Source: Cranoglanis bouderius (lineage: Eukaryota; Chordata; Actinopteri; Siluriformes; Cranoglanididae). From it: 64,000 bases of DNA. Made by a program: the position numbers and the translations under genes. The notes below the pieces were generated by a model. That model searched no databases. It was given only the letters and a program-made list of their open reading frames with translations, and was not told the DNA's origin. The DNA lies in the NCBI GenBank assembly GCA_023630585.1, contig CM042553.1, positions 21,110,020 through 21,174,019 of the forward strand, given 5' to 3'. Shown one piece after another: positions 1 to 13,609 of the stretch; position 1 is the stretch's first letter; each line of letters starts with the position of its first letter.

Positions 1-93
1 CGTTCTGTCATCTTTCACCTTTCAAACACACACACACACACAGATTTAATAACACAGTGGGCTTCAAGCCCCACGTCTCTTCTCTTGTCTAGT

Positions 94-254
94 TCATGCT
101 GAATTTCTTGGTGCTTCTTCATCTGAATTCAATATTAAACCTCTGTATGATGTCACACCTTTTATGTCATGGGACTCAAAGATATTGGAGTCAGGAGGTG
201 TGTAAAGATGATGAAGTGGTGAATTAAATCCTCCCCCAGAATGTGGACACTGGT

Positions 255-285
<31 letters not shown>

Positions 286-508
286 TGGTTGTCCGGAATA
301 TGGTTTTGACAAATAAGCAGTCTATTTTTCTCAGCAGTCAGTTTCTTGATTAAAAGTCCGGACTTTGTCTTTGCTGCTGATTCGTGTTTTAATACTAATA
401 CTACCACTAATAATAATTGTTACTTGCCTCATCATAGACTCTTTGATGTGGTAGAACTGTGTCGTAGATGTTTTCCTCCAGCTTTTCCTCTCCATTACAA
501 GCTAAATA

Positions 509-563
<55 letters not shown>

Positions 564-3500
564 AGTAAAATTGTAACATAAATATTATTTTCTACATCAC
601 TCATTAGATCATTCATTAGACTACAAAGCATAAATCATTCGGTCACTCAGTGTTCAGAGCTGCTCACTGCCACCAACACAAATCTATTATAAATAAAACC
701 CAAACACACACAGCACTTCTCCCCTGAACAGCGCCACCCGGTTCACCTGGTACCTGAGTGAGAAGGGAACCCCATTCAGCATGGTTCCTTACATGTATGT
801 GTGGGACAGCTAATAGAGACAACATAGGATTATGGGTAATTTTCCAAGACTATAATAACACAGGTGTCTCTCTCAGTCTCATGATGAATGTGTAAAGATT
901 TAGGCTATATTTTATAAAAAAAACAAAAAAACATTTGGCTTAAATTTCACATGGCATAAAATACATACACCAATACCAATACATCAGCCAATCATGTGGC
1001 AGCAGCACAATGCAGCAAAATCATGCAGATGCAGGTCAAGAGCTTCAGTTAATGTTCATGTCAAACATCCGTATGAAGAAAAAATGTGATCTATGTGACT
1101 TTAACTGTAGCATGTTTGTTGGTTGAAGATTCGAAAAAAAGAAAAAAAAAACAGTCTTCAACTGTCCAGTGTGGGTGAGTCTGTGCCCATGACAGCCTCA
1201 GATCTTCTCAGTTCTTGGCTGACAGGAGAGGAACCTGATGTGGTCTTCTGCTGTTGTAGCTCATCCACCTCAAGGTTTGATGTTTTGTGCATGCTGAGAT
1301 GCTTTTCTCCTTACCACGGTTGTAAAGAATGATTGTATGAGTTACTATATCCTTCCTGGCAGCTCGAACCAATCCGCCCATTTTCCTCTGACCTCTCTTA
1401 TCAACAAGGTGTTTCCATACACAGAACTGTCGCCAAGTCAATGTTTTTTGTTTTTCGCACCATTCTGTATAAACTCGAGACTGTTGTGTGTGAAAATCCC
1501 AGAGAAAGTCACAGAGATCAGACTGTTTCTTCATACTGATGTTTGATGTGAACATTAACTGAAGCTCATGACCTGTATCTGCATGGTTTTATGCATTGTG
1601 TTGCTGCCACATGATTGGCTGATTGGATAACTACATAAATGTGCAGGTGTACATGTGTTCCTTATAAAGTGGATGGTGAGTGCACATACAGTAACTATGA
1701 GACTATTAATTAATTAATTAATAAAATCATCCCTTTAAAGTACAATGCTTTTTTTTTTTTTTTTAAATACACAGAAAACATCAGAGGAAACACATCTTAA
1801 TCAGAGACACTGAATATCTCAAGGAGTGAATATTTTATGGATAAAATTATGAATGAAATTAAAGTGAGCTGCAAGTGTTCTTGTGATTCAGTTATTCTTC
1901 TACAAATTTTACATCATTGTTATTGAGCCAATCCCGTAGTGTACCAGGCTAATGCTTATAAGCGCTGTTATTAATGCTGCTCTCACACTCTTATTATCGA
2001 TGGTACAGTGCCTATAGAAAATCATCATACCCCTTTGAAATAGTCACTTTTTTTGTCTTACAGCCTGAAATCAAAACCCTTTAAAAATATATGGTTTTGT
2101 TCCAGCTTTATTTACACATTTTACCTTACAACATCCAAGTAACATAAAAAGGCAACAGTTCAGAAACGTAAAAAAAAAAAAGAAAACTAGAATAACAGAG
2201 TTGGAAAAGTGATCAGTCTCATGATTTAATACTTCGTAGAGCCACCTTTGGCTTTAATTACAGCCATCAGTCTGTTTGGATATGTCTCTATTAGCTTTGC
2301 GCACCTAGAGTGGGGAATATTTGCCCATTCTTCCTTGCAGAATTGTTCGAGTTCAGTCACATTTCGTGGTGAGCGGCGATTGACTGCTGTCTTCAAGTCC
2401 ATCCACAGATTTTCAGTTGGATTTAGGTCAGGGCTCTGACTTGGCAACTCATTCACCTTCCTATCCTTAAGCCACTGTGTAGTTTTTTTGGCAGTGTGTT
2501 TAGGGTCGATGTCGTGCTGGAAGATGAACCACCTGCCCATCTTCAGCTGTCTAGCAGAGGGCCGCAGGTTTTCCACAAGAATTTGGGTGTACTTAGCAGC
2601 ATCCATTTTCCCTTCAATCCTGACCAACTGCCCAGTCCCCACTGAAGAGAAACACCCCCACAACATAATGTTGCCACCACCATGCTTCACAGTAGGTATG
2701 GTGTGTTTTGGGTGGTTTTTGCCAAACATAACACTTGCAGTTCAGTCCAAAAAGCTCAATCTTGGTCTCATCTGACCATAAAACCTTTTGCCACATGGCA
2801 TTAGAATCTTCCAAGTGGTTTTCTGCAAAGCTTTTTCAGAAGAGGCTTCTTTCTTGCCACCCTGCCATACAGGCCAGCTTTGTGCAAAGCTTGTGAGATT
2901 GTTGTCACATGCACAGACCGACCAATCTCAGCCATAAGGACTTGTATGTCCTTCAAAGTTGCCATTGGCCTCTTGGTAGCTTCCCTGATCAATATCCTCC
3001 TGGCTCGGTCATCCAGTTTGGAGGGACGGCCCGATCTAGGCAAGGTGTTGGTGGTGCCATACGCTTTCCACTTCTTAATAATGCTCTGAACGGTACTCAG
3101 AGGGATAGTTAAAGCCTCTGAAATCTTTTTGTATCATTCTCCTAACTTGTGCCTTTCCACAACTTTGTCCCAGAGCCCTTTTGAAAGCACCTTTCCAACC
3201 ATGGTGTATTCTTTGCGTTGCCATGCACTACTAGTAATGGAATCATCATGGAACAGCCGGTTTTCTTATGAAGTAATCAAAACCACTGTAGTTGATGTCA
3301 GGTGGGGGGCAATTAGCATAGTGTGTGATCTGGAAAATGACTGGTTGTACCTGAGCAAGTTTATAATGGTTACTCTAAGGGGCTGATCACTTCTCCAAAC
3401 CAGGTATTTCACTAATTAAATTTTAATAATTGTTCAGAATTTTTAAAAATGTTATTTCTACTTAGATGTTGAGGGTTATAATGTGTAAATACAGCTGGCA

Positions 3501-3755
3501 AAAAGTTTCCAGGGTGTAATGTGACAAAAGGTAAGGATTTTGGGTACAGGGAATGATGACTTTCTATAGGTACTGTATAAGCACTGTTATTAGTGCTGTT
3601 CTCACACTCTTATTATTGATGTTATAAGCGTTGTTATTAATGCTGTTCTTACGTGGTTGTGTTTCAGAGGCTCTGTTAGTGAAGAAGTTTGTTTCTTTTT
3701 GACTGAAGATGTCTCTGGGATTGACGGCACGCTGAGAGATGATGGCCGCTGCATC
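94..3755 (-). CDS. dbnl: dbnl 3' coding exons (NPRDIF motif and Tyr/acidic region)
   Basis: Exon 10 (3755-3653) encodes DAAAIISQRAVNPRDIFSQK, the hallmark segment after the coiled coil in drebrin-family proteins, and ends in phase 1 at gtaaga. Exon 11 (501-428) begins in the matching phase and encodes EENIYDTVLPHQRVYDE, a Tyr-containing acidic stretch like the SH2/SH3-ligand region of family members. It is followed by gcaagt, a consensus GC donor. Exon 12 (255-94) continues in phase 0 with FNSPLHHLYTPPDSNIFESH and runs to a TGA at 94-96. A weak gtgtga donor inside exon 12 could instead splice to an SH3 exon beyond base 1. The intron between 10 and 11 carries two Tc1-type elements. Confidence 0.78.
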
Positions 3756-3809
3756 CTGCACAAACACAGACACACCGATTCAGTATTTAACTTTATTACC
3801 TGTATTAAT

Positions 3810-3850
<41 letters not shown>

Positions 3851-6800
3851 TTAATATGTGTTTAATTCTACTTTCCACACTGCATGTGTTTACTCACATC
3901 GGCTTCCTGAACAGATCTGGAGCTTCTTATTCCTTTCCACTGAGCAGCCTGAAGTTCTTGCTCCACCTGAATCCATTTCAGATGTTCAGATGTTAAGCAC
4001 TCACTCATTAACATCACACACTGAACACTTTACTGATTTTCTTACCGATTTCTGTTGATTTATATTTTTAGCTTCCTGCTTCTTCTCCTGCAGCCTGTGA
4101 GTCAGAAGAGAAAGTTTAGTTTGCTTCGTTTGATTTTAGATTTACGAAATAAAAAAATAAGAAATAATTTATATTCGACTTAATCATTAATATAAAAGAC
4201 ACAGGCTGAGTGTGAAGTGAGAGAATCACAGAAATGAAGAACACATATGTGTGAAATTTCAAAACAATTAGGGTAGAAACAAAAAACACAATATTTAATC
4301 AAACATCACAGAAAAGAATAGCAACTTAATATTACACAGCAAGAATTAAGTGCACAACTGCATGAGATGACACAAACAAACAAACAAACATTAATAAAGT
4401 ATTTAATTAATTAGCAACATATAATTTTGCTAATTAAGTTTTCTCACTGAAACTTGGCTTTCAGAAGAGATCCCCGATACTGCTATTGAGCCACTTGGCT
4501 CTTCTATTTACAGTGCAGACAGAGATCGAGGATTGGAATATATCATGATCATCTGTCGACCTTTCTGGCTCCCGAGGGAATTCTCTGCTGCTATCGTTAC
4601 GGCTGTATACATCCCTCCACACTCACAGAATTACATACAATAATGAACATACAGGAAACATATACCCAGAGGCTGCGTTTATAGTGGCCGGGGATTTCAA
4701 CAAAGCATCACTGAAGAAAGTACTGCCAAAGTAATATCGACACATTAACTGTAATACAAGGGAAAATCTTATTCTGGATCACTGTTACACTCCTTTCCGT
4801 GGTGCATACAGAGCAATACCATTTCACCACCACTCACACTTAACACTGGTGCTCCGCAGGGATGTGTGCTGAGCCCTCTCCTATACTCCCTCTACACATA
4901 TGATTGTGTTGCAACTAACAGTTCCAACTTTATAGTGAAATTTGTTGTTGACACAACAGTGATTGGTCTCATCACCCATGGCAATGAGACTGCATATCGG
5001 GAGGAAGTCAGAGCCCTGACACAATGGTGCCAGGAAAACCACCTCTCCCTCACTGTTGCCAAGACTAAGGAACTGATAGTAGACTTCAGAAGACAGAAAG
5101 GAGTACACGCCCCCATCACCATCAATGGTGACACAGTGGAGAGGGTCAGCTCTTTTAAGTTCCTGGGCATGTACATCACTGAGGACTTAATGTGGACAAC
5201 GCACACACAGAGGATTGTGAAGAAGGCACAGCAGCGTCTCTTCTTTCTCAGGCGATTAAAGAGGTTCGGTATGAGCCCACGCATCCTCAGGACTTTTTAC
5301 AACTGCGCTATTGAAAGCGTCCTGACTGGATGTATTATAGCCTGGTTTGGGAATTGCACTACACTTAATTGGAAAGCCCTGCAGAGGGTAGTGTGATCAG
5401 CAGAATACATCATTGGAACCAAACTCCCTTCCCTTCAGGACATTTTCACTGATCGCTGCCTGAGGAAGGCAAGGAAAATCATCAAGGACTCAAGCCATCC
5501 AAGCCACATAATGTTTTCAATGTGGAATCGGTACTGTAGCATTAAGGCCTGGACTAGTAGGCTCAGAGACAGTTTCTTTCCCCAGGCCATTACGGCATTG
5601 AATAACATATCTGCATAGACTTCGTCCATCACTGATCTGCTTCATCTTGTCCTGATGCCCGTTGGTATCCTTACAAGACTACGGTTACCGTTTACATCGC
5701 TACCCCTGTCTTATTGTATTTTTGTGTAAAGTGAATTTATTGTATGTACAGTGTATTATTATTTTATTTTATTATTTTTTGTGTGTATAATTATAGCTAA
5801 TTATATGATACATTCCTTGTTACACATTGCTGCTAGGATCTATGCACGAAAGTAAAGTAAAGTATAGTAAAGTACACTGATAATTATGTGGCAATAATTT
5901 GGAGCAAAATAATTTACAATATAATATACAAAACATCAAATCTAATCTATATCAAAGTCAATCTAATTTAATGTAGTCAGATATAATCTAGCTATAATTT
6001 AAATATAATTGAAATATAGTTTAACCTAATCTAACCTAATTCAACTTAATTTAATTTATTCCAATCTAATCTAAACTTAACCTAAATGTTTATTTAATCT
6101 AATTTAATCGAAACCTAATTCAGATTAATCTCAATCTAATTCAGTCCAACAATGTGAGCTAAATCAAATAAATGTGGTGATGTGATTAATGTGATGATCT
6201 GATTGGTCACCTCTGCTGATCGATCTGTTTGGCTCTCTCTCTCTGCCGTCGCTCTCTCTCGGCCGTCTCTCTCTCCTCCTGTTCTTTTCTCTCTTTCTCC
6301 ACTCTCTGTCGTTCCTCCTCTGCTTTCTTTCGTTCCTGCTGACGGCGAATTTGTTCCTCTTTCTAATGAAGAGATGCAGACGAGTAAAACACCATCACAC
6401 CTCCTGTGCTCATTTCATGTGGAACTGCTAGTTCTGTGCCTGTTGCCAGTTAACCGAGTTACTACGGTAACAGTCCTAGTGGCAGTAAAAACTAATTTAC
6501 CACCAGTTTAAAAAAACCTCATTCATTAATGTATTTGCTGCAAATCATAGCAAGACACTAATATTTCCTCGTGTAAATTTTTAAACATTAACACCACATT
6601 TATTTTACCTAGCATAAATAGTCCTCACTAGAACCAGAAGATATGACCACATCACCCCTATCTTATCCACACTGCCTTGGCTCCCAGTGAAATTTCACAT
6701 TGATTATAAAATACTACTAGTGACCTATAAAGCTCTAAATGGTCTCACGCCACAGTACCTAAGCGAACTTTTGGTCTTTTATGATCCGCCACGCCTACTT

Positions 6801-9800
6801 CAATCAAAAGGTGCAGGCTATTTGTTGGTACCTGGAATACTGAAGGCTACAGCAGGGGGAAGTGTAAAAAAAAAAGTGAAATTGTTTCAGTTATATTGTT
6901 CCTGCTGGTCCATTGGTGTGTGAGCAATCCACTCCACCTACACACACCTGCTATTGTACTGCCAGTGTACAAGTGAGATGTAGGTAATACACACTTCTGA
7001 GTCATATTCAACAAGGGTGTGTTTAAAGCCAGCACTGAAATGCACAACTGTTCTCTTACCTCCAATTGAGCCCAGAACTTTTCCCTGTCAGTTCCATTAA
7101 TTTCCTCTAAAGCACTGGTTTTATAATACTTTGAACCCTGCGCATGCACACACACACACACACACAGATTAAATATGTGTTTAATTCTACTCTCCATCAC
7201 ACACTGAACACTGCATGTGTTTACTCACATTGGCTTCTTGAACAGATCTGGAGCTCCTTATTCCTTTCCACTGAGCAGCCTGAAGTTCTCGCTCCACCTG
7301 AATCCATTTCAGATGTTCAGATGTTAAGCACTCACTCATTAACATCACAAACTGAACACTTTACTGATTTTCTGAGATTTGGTTTTTACCGGTTCCTGGT
7401 GCTGCTGATTTTGAGGCTTGGTTTCCTGTCTCTTCTCAAACAGTCTGTGAGAGACGAGAGGAATTAAACCTTCACTACAGAGAAAACAAACACTAACTGC
7501 ATAAACGACTGAATTTCATTTCACTCTTTCTTTTTCACTCTGCTATAATTAAACATGGTGGTTTTCCATTTTTGATGCAGAACTGCACCTCCAACATTCT
7601 GTGACCAGAGAAATGTAGTTTTGTTTTTAGAATAAATTAGCTTATTTATGCTAATTATAATCATAAGTGGTGATCTGATTAATGTGATGATCTGATTGGT
7701 GTGATGTGATTAATGTGATGATCTGATTGGTCACCTCTGCTGATCGATCTGTTTGGCTCTCTCTCTCTGCCGTCGCTCTCTCTCGGCCGTCTCTCTCTCC
7801 TCCTGTTCTTTTCTCTCTTTCTCCACTCTCTGTCGTTTCTCCTCTGCTTTCTTTCGTTCCTGCTGACGGCGAGTTTGTTCCTCTTTCTAATGAAGAGATG
7901 CAGACGAGTAAAACACCATCACACCTCCTGTGCTCATTTCATGTGGAACTGCTAGTTCTGTGCCTGTTGCCAGTTAACTGAGTTACTACGGTAACAGTCC
8001 TAGTGGCAGTAAAAACTAATTTACCACCAGTTTAAAAAAACCTTATTCATTAATGTATTTGCTGCAAACATGCTGCAAAAATGGCATCACCACCAGTTTA
8101 CAATAAACCTCATTTATAGCAAGACACTGATATTTCCTCGTGTAAACTTTTAAACATGTTGGATAATGTAATATTCTACATTAACACCACATTTATTATA
8201 CCTAGCATGGATAGAAACACTCCTGTTGAGCCGTGCTTGTTGAACAGGCTCAGGATAAACTTAAATTCATCCAGCAGCCTGTGAGGCCCTGTCCTGCCGA
8301 CATGAACCTGTCACGTTCACTAAGGACAATTCCCCCTGAGACCACGAGAGGGCACCCTCAGTCAAACATTTTTTTGAATTTGTTTTTTTGTTGTCTGCCT
8401 CACTTCCTACGTTTGTGCACACCTGTTTTGTGTTCCCCTAATTAGTCACCCTATTTAAGTTCTGTGTTGTTCTCCTCCTTGTTTGTGAAGCATTAGATAT
8501 ATGTAATATTGTTACTGTTATATTGAATTTACACTGAGTAACTTCTGTTTTCATGTTGAGTTTCTTGCCTTTCTTTGTGTTGCCTTAGTCTAGTCTGGTG
8601 TTTTCATTGTTCTAGTTTTCTGTTTCTTTTCCTGCCTTTTATTAATTTTTAGTTGTTTTATTATCAAAAACTTCTGCGCTTGCATTTGACTCCCTGGATT
8701 TTGTTACAGAATGTATCACCTAAATATGGATGCAGCAGAATTGGGGTTGCTAAGGCAGAAATTGGTAGAGCAGGTCCTTCTCCTCAAGCGGAACCAGCAG
8801 CAGCTTGAAAAGTGGCCAACAATTGCAATAACATCAGTGCAATGTGGAAAAACTGGTCGAAGGAGAGGGCACAAGCGGTGAGAAGGTCGCTCTGCCTCCC
8901 TGCCCAGCTGGATACATTGCTCTGCCTCTCTGCTCGGCTGAGGATGGTACTCCACCTCCATGCATTGCTGTCATTATCGTTCCCCCCTCTGGCCTTGCTG
9001 TGGTGTGTAGTGGTCGCTCCCCCCTCTGGCCTTGCTGTGGTGTGTTGTGGACGCTCCCCCCTCTGGCACCGGTAGGAACTTTGTTCTACCCAGTGGTCCA
9101 GGCTCTCCTAAGTTTGGGCGCTTCAGAAGCTGTGCCTTAAGAGGGTGTTATGTCACATTCACCATGGGCAATCACACCCCCCCCCCGGGGACCACTGGGG
9201 GGCACCATAGAGTTAGATTGTGAAAGATGAGAATACTGTATGTGTGACAAGATTAAAACAATCACCCCTATGCATAAGGTGCCATGAATTGATCACACAA
9301 AAGTACTGGTGAACGAGAAGCAGTGACTTGACATTAAGTGAGTGTGCAGAGACTGTTGCACCTGAGAACACTTAAGTTCTGTGAGCACTGAGCCCTGAGA
9401 CATGCGCACTTGCCACAAACAGCTTTATAAAATACACATCTTCACTTCACAGTTCCATCTGCACATGACAGCTAATAGAACTGCATTAACTAAGTAAGAT
9501 GGTACGATGTACAGACTGAAGACTTCATAATTACTGAAGTGAAATTGTTTCAGTTATATTGTTCCTGCTGGTCCATTGGTGTGTGAGCAATCCACTCCAC
9601 CTACACACACCTACTATTGTACTGCCAGTGTACAAGTGAGATGTAGGTAATACACACTTCTGAGTCATATTCAACAAGGGTGTGTTTAAAGCCAGCACTG
9701 AAATGCACGACTGTTCTCTTACCTCCAATTGAGCCCAGAACTTTTCCCTGTCAGTTCCATTCATTTCCTCTAAAGCACTGGTTTTATAATCCTTTGAACC

Positions 9801-9808
9801 CTGCGCAT

Positions 9809-9859
<51 letters not shown>

Positions 9860-12800
9860 TTATATATGTGTTTAATTCTACTCTCCATCACACACTGAAC
9901 ACTGCATGTGTTCACTCACATTGGCTTCTTGAACAGATCTGGAGCTCCTTATTCCTTTCCACTGAGCAGCCTGAAGTTCTCGCTCCACCTGAATCCATTT
10001 CAGATGTTCAGATGTTAAGCACTCACTCATTAATATTACACACTGAGCACTTTACTAATTTTCTGAGATTTGGTTTTTACCGGTTCCTGGTGCTGCTGAT
10101 TTTGAGGCTCAGTTTCCTGTCTCTTCTCAAACAGTCTGTGAGAGACGAGAGGAATTAAACCTTCACTACAGAGAAAACAAACACTAACTGCATAAACGAC
10201 TGAATTTCATTTCCATTTCAAATTTACTTTAGGTATGCTGTGATGTTTAGTCCACGTTAACCACAACATCAGAAGACCTTTCACCCAAACACACACCACG
10301 AGAAGTTGATTGTCACTTTTGTAGTTTATATCTTTTTAGTGTTTTAAGTGAAATTATTCATATAATGATCTGATTAATGTGATGATCTGATTGGTGTGAT
10401 GTGATTAATGTGATGATCTGATTGGTCACCTCTGCTGATTGATCTGTTTGGCTCTCTCTCTCTGCCGTCGCTCTCTCTCAGCTGTCTCTCTCTCCTCCTG
10501 TTCTTTTCTCTCTTTCTCCACTCTCTGTTGTTCCTCCTCTGCTTTCTTTCGTTCCTGCTGACGGCGAATTTGTTCCTCTTTCTAATGAAGAGATGCAGAC
10601 GAGTAAAACACCATCACACCTCCTGTGCTCATTTCATGTGGAACTGCTCTTTTGCATTTCAGTACACTTTTAAATGCACCCTTGTCCACTTCCCCTTGAA
10701 TGAGTCAGAGGTTTGTTCCATCATCTCAGTAAGTTTATTAGCATTTGATGAGCTTTATATGTGCAAATTACAAGCATTATTTTCGTATTGTGTGAGCTTT
10801 CTGTAATTGTGCAAAAAATGTTTTGAGCGATCAATGACCACGACATGAGTATTATAGGAGCATTAGATGAACATTAAATTGATGTTTTATTCGCATTATA
10901 TGTGCTTTAGTTTAGTGTTATTTGAGCATTATCTGAGCGTTATATGAGTGTTTGATTGTTGTTTGATAAGCACTTGATATTTAGATAAACATTAGCGTTT
11001 GATGATTTGATGATTGACAGGGCGCTATAGAGTATATGAGTTATGAGTAAATGATGATTGTGATAATTGAATCATCACATGATGGCAATGGTAGCTCAGT
11101 GGTTAAGATACTGGACTACTGATCAGAAGATTGTGAGTTTAAATCCCAGCACTGTCAAGCTGCCACTGCTGGGCCCTTGAGCAAGGCCCTTAACCCTCAA
11201 CTATTCAAATGTATAAATGAGATAAATGTAAGTCGCTCTGCATAAGGGCGTCTGCTAAATGTCATAAATGTAATGTAATATGAGTGATTGTAAGTGGAGT
11301 GTTTGTTAGTGTTATTTGTGCATTAGACTGTTCTCTCACCTCCATTTGAGCCCAGAAGTTGTCCCTGTTAGTTCCTTTAATTTCCTCTAATGCACTGGTT
11401 TTGCGATATGTTGAACCCTGCAGACACACACACACACACACACAAACCTGGTTTTATTAATCCTGTCAGACTGATGGGTTTATTAGCTATAGTAAAATCT
11501 GAAATCATCATGTTGTGCTGTGCTTGTCCCTGTGCAATCTTTTATAAACATCATGGTATTCATGATATATACACGCAGTGTGCATCTCACCATGTTTTTT
11601 TATAAAAGATTGACACATTGTCTCACCACAAGACGTGAGTCTGAAGTGCTGTTAAATCGATTTGATTCAGTGTGTAAGCTGTAATTCACTCCTACAGCCT
11701 GAGAGATTTTATTCATGATGAGTTCAGGCTCAACATCGTCTTCTGAATGTGCATTAATCACCACATGAGCTCCCTGCAATCACACAAATACACACAATAC
11801 ACATTTGTTTCAATATGACACACAATAACATAATACGGTAATGAAATGTTCCTCTCTGAGGCTCCACCCATAGCCACTCCCCCTCTCATTATACAGGTAC
11901 CTGTATAATGTAGTCTGGTGAAGTATTGCAATATGGTTCTGCTGTAATGCCAAACCATTGTCCATGTTACTCCCGTTCCCTTTGCGCCTTCTAGTTCAAA
12001 TACTTGAGGTGCCTAGTGTCCTTCCTACATCACCTTGTCATCACCTTGACAGGCCTGTCAGCTTTCTGATGGTTTTTACTTTTACTTTTTATTCTGGCTC
12101 ACTGAAAAAGCACATACCGATGCTCTTATCGACACCAATGTCTCTGTTTTCTGAACCTGAAAAGGAGGTTATCCAGGAGCTTCAGACGACAGTTTATATG
12201 GTGATGACTGTTTTCCCCTACCACTATCATCCCACACTCTCATTGTTCCTATTGCTGAGTATTAGAACTAAGTACCCATACTGAATTTGTTTAACCTTGT
12301 TGTCAGGATACCAGGGTCAGTAAACAGTAAAACGTGTGGTGTGGGTGCAGGTTTTCATTCCAATCAAGCAGGAGTCACACCTGATTCCACCTGTTTAATC
12401 AATTGAGATTGGTTTTCACTAGACTCAGGTGTGGCTTCTGCTTAGTTAGAATGAAAACCTGCACCCACACTGGCCCTTTCTGGATAAGATTGGACACCCC
12501 TGTCATAAGGACTGTCTTGTGCTCATTCTTGGACACTCATACACAGGGATGCTCATACTGAACATCCTGTAAACACACTTGGGATCATTTGTCTGTACTC
12601 TTCTACAGCTGTGTTCTTTAATGATTTATAATTGCACTATCTGGTCTCACCCAGGAGAGCATGGGTTCCCTTTTGAGTCTGGTTCCTCTCAAGGGTTCCT
12701 CTTCATGTCGTCTCAGGGAGTTTTTCCTTGCCACTGTTGCCTCTGGCTTGTTCATTATGGATCTAAATCTACATCTGGATTTCTGTAAAACTGCGATGTG

Positions 12801-13578
12801 ACAATGTCTATTATTAAAAGGAGGGATGTATTGATACTGACACTGGTATCAGGTATCAGCTCAAGACCATGCTCATTTACTCGTACTTCTAAAATATGCC
12901 CCAAATCAAACATCTGATACCAGGTGATACTATGTGAAGTAAGGCTAACTTACACTGCCACATTAATGACAGCGATATGGACATATTTCACGAATATTGA
13001 TCATATTGTGAAAATACAGTATCTTCTTACAATGCAAGGTGACCTGATAAAACATCTTAAGCAGTGAGGAGTTCACTACTAGCAGCACTAGCTAGGCAAG
13101 AAAAATGTCTACAGATGACGCTATGTGAGTGAAACTAACAGCTCTTGCCCAACGTGTTATTCTTGATCCACTATCAGTCGCTGACAACGAGGTATTCAGA
13201 TGCACAGAATATAAAAATGTACTTATAGCTGTATAGAAATATTTTCCAAAGTGAAACAAAAGCCCCTCTTCTCCATTGCAAAACTACTCAATCCAAGCTA
13301 ATGCACTTTATTTAAAATCAGCTTGCTAACATTATAACATTACATTTACATTTATGGCATTTGGCAGAGATATAATAAAGAATTATAATGAATGAGTCTA
13401 GTAGCCATGCATGACATACAAGCCATACAAGTGCATGAACACGTGCGGTTTTCATCACGTGATCATCATCTTCTCCATATTAACAAATATAAAACTCACC
13501 CTTAAAAAATTGGCCATGGTGTGGAAGTGATTAGCGCACACACTTCTCCTCACACCTGTCACTCCTTCACCAGTCTAG

Positions 13579-13609
<31 letters not shown>

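Noticed and set aside
162..631. ORFs encoding His-Thr or Cys-Val dipeptide repeats
   Set aside because: Translations of CA/GT microsatellites.
660..800. Possible extra dbnl exon around 700-780
   Set aside because: No acceptor/donor pair in the right phase and no family similarity.
6203..8000. Plus-strand ORFs with Ser/Leu-rich peptides (6203-6511, 7727-7981)
   Set aside because: Antisense shadows of the dbnl coiled-coil exons on the minus strand, where splice sites and homology are clear.
8812..9223. Overlapping ORFs around 8.8-9.2 kb
   Set aside because: They lie in the interior of a decayed LTR element and have no domain; the Pro-rich part is a short local repeat.
11085..11180. A tRNA gene suggested by A- and B-box-like motifs
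   Set aside because: No cloverleaf could be supported, and the sequence continues into a SINE body and tail that recur in the window.
11958..12284. 108-codon ORF
   Set aside because: No recognisable domain, no splice context, and it sits in a dbnl intron.
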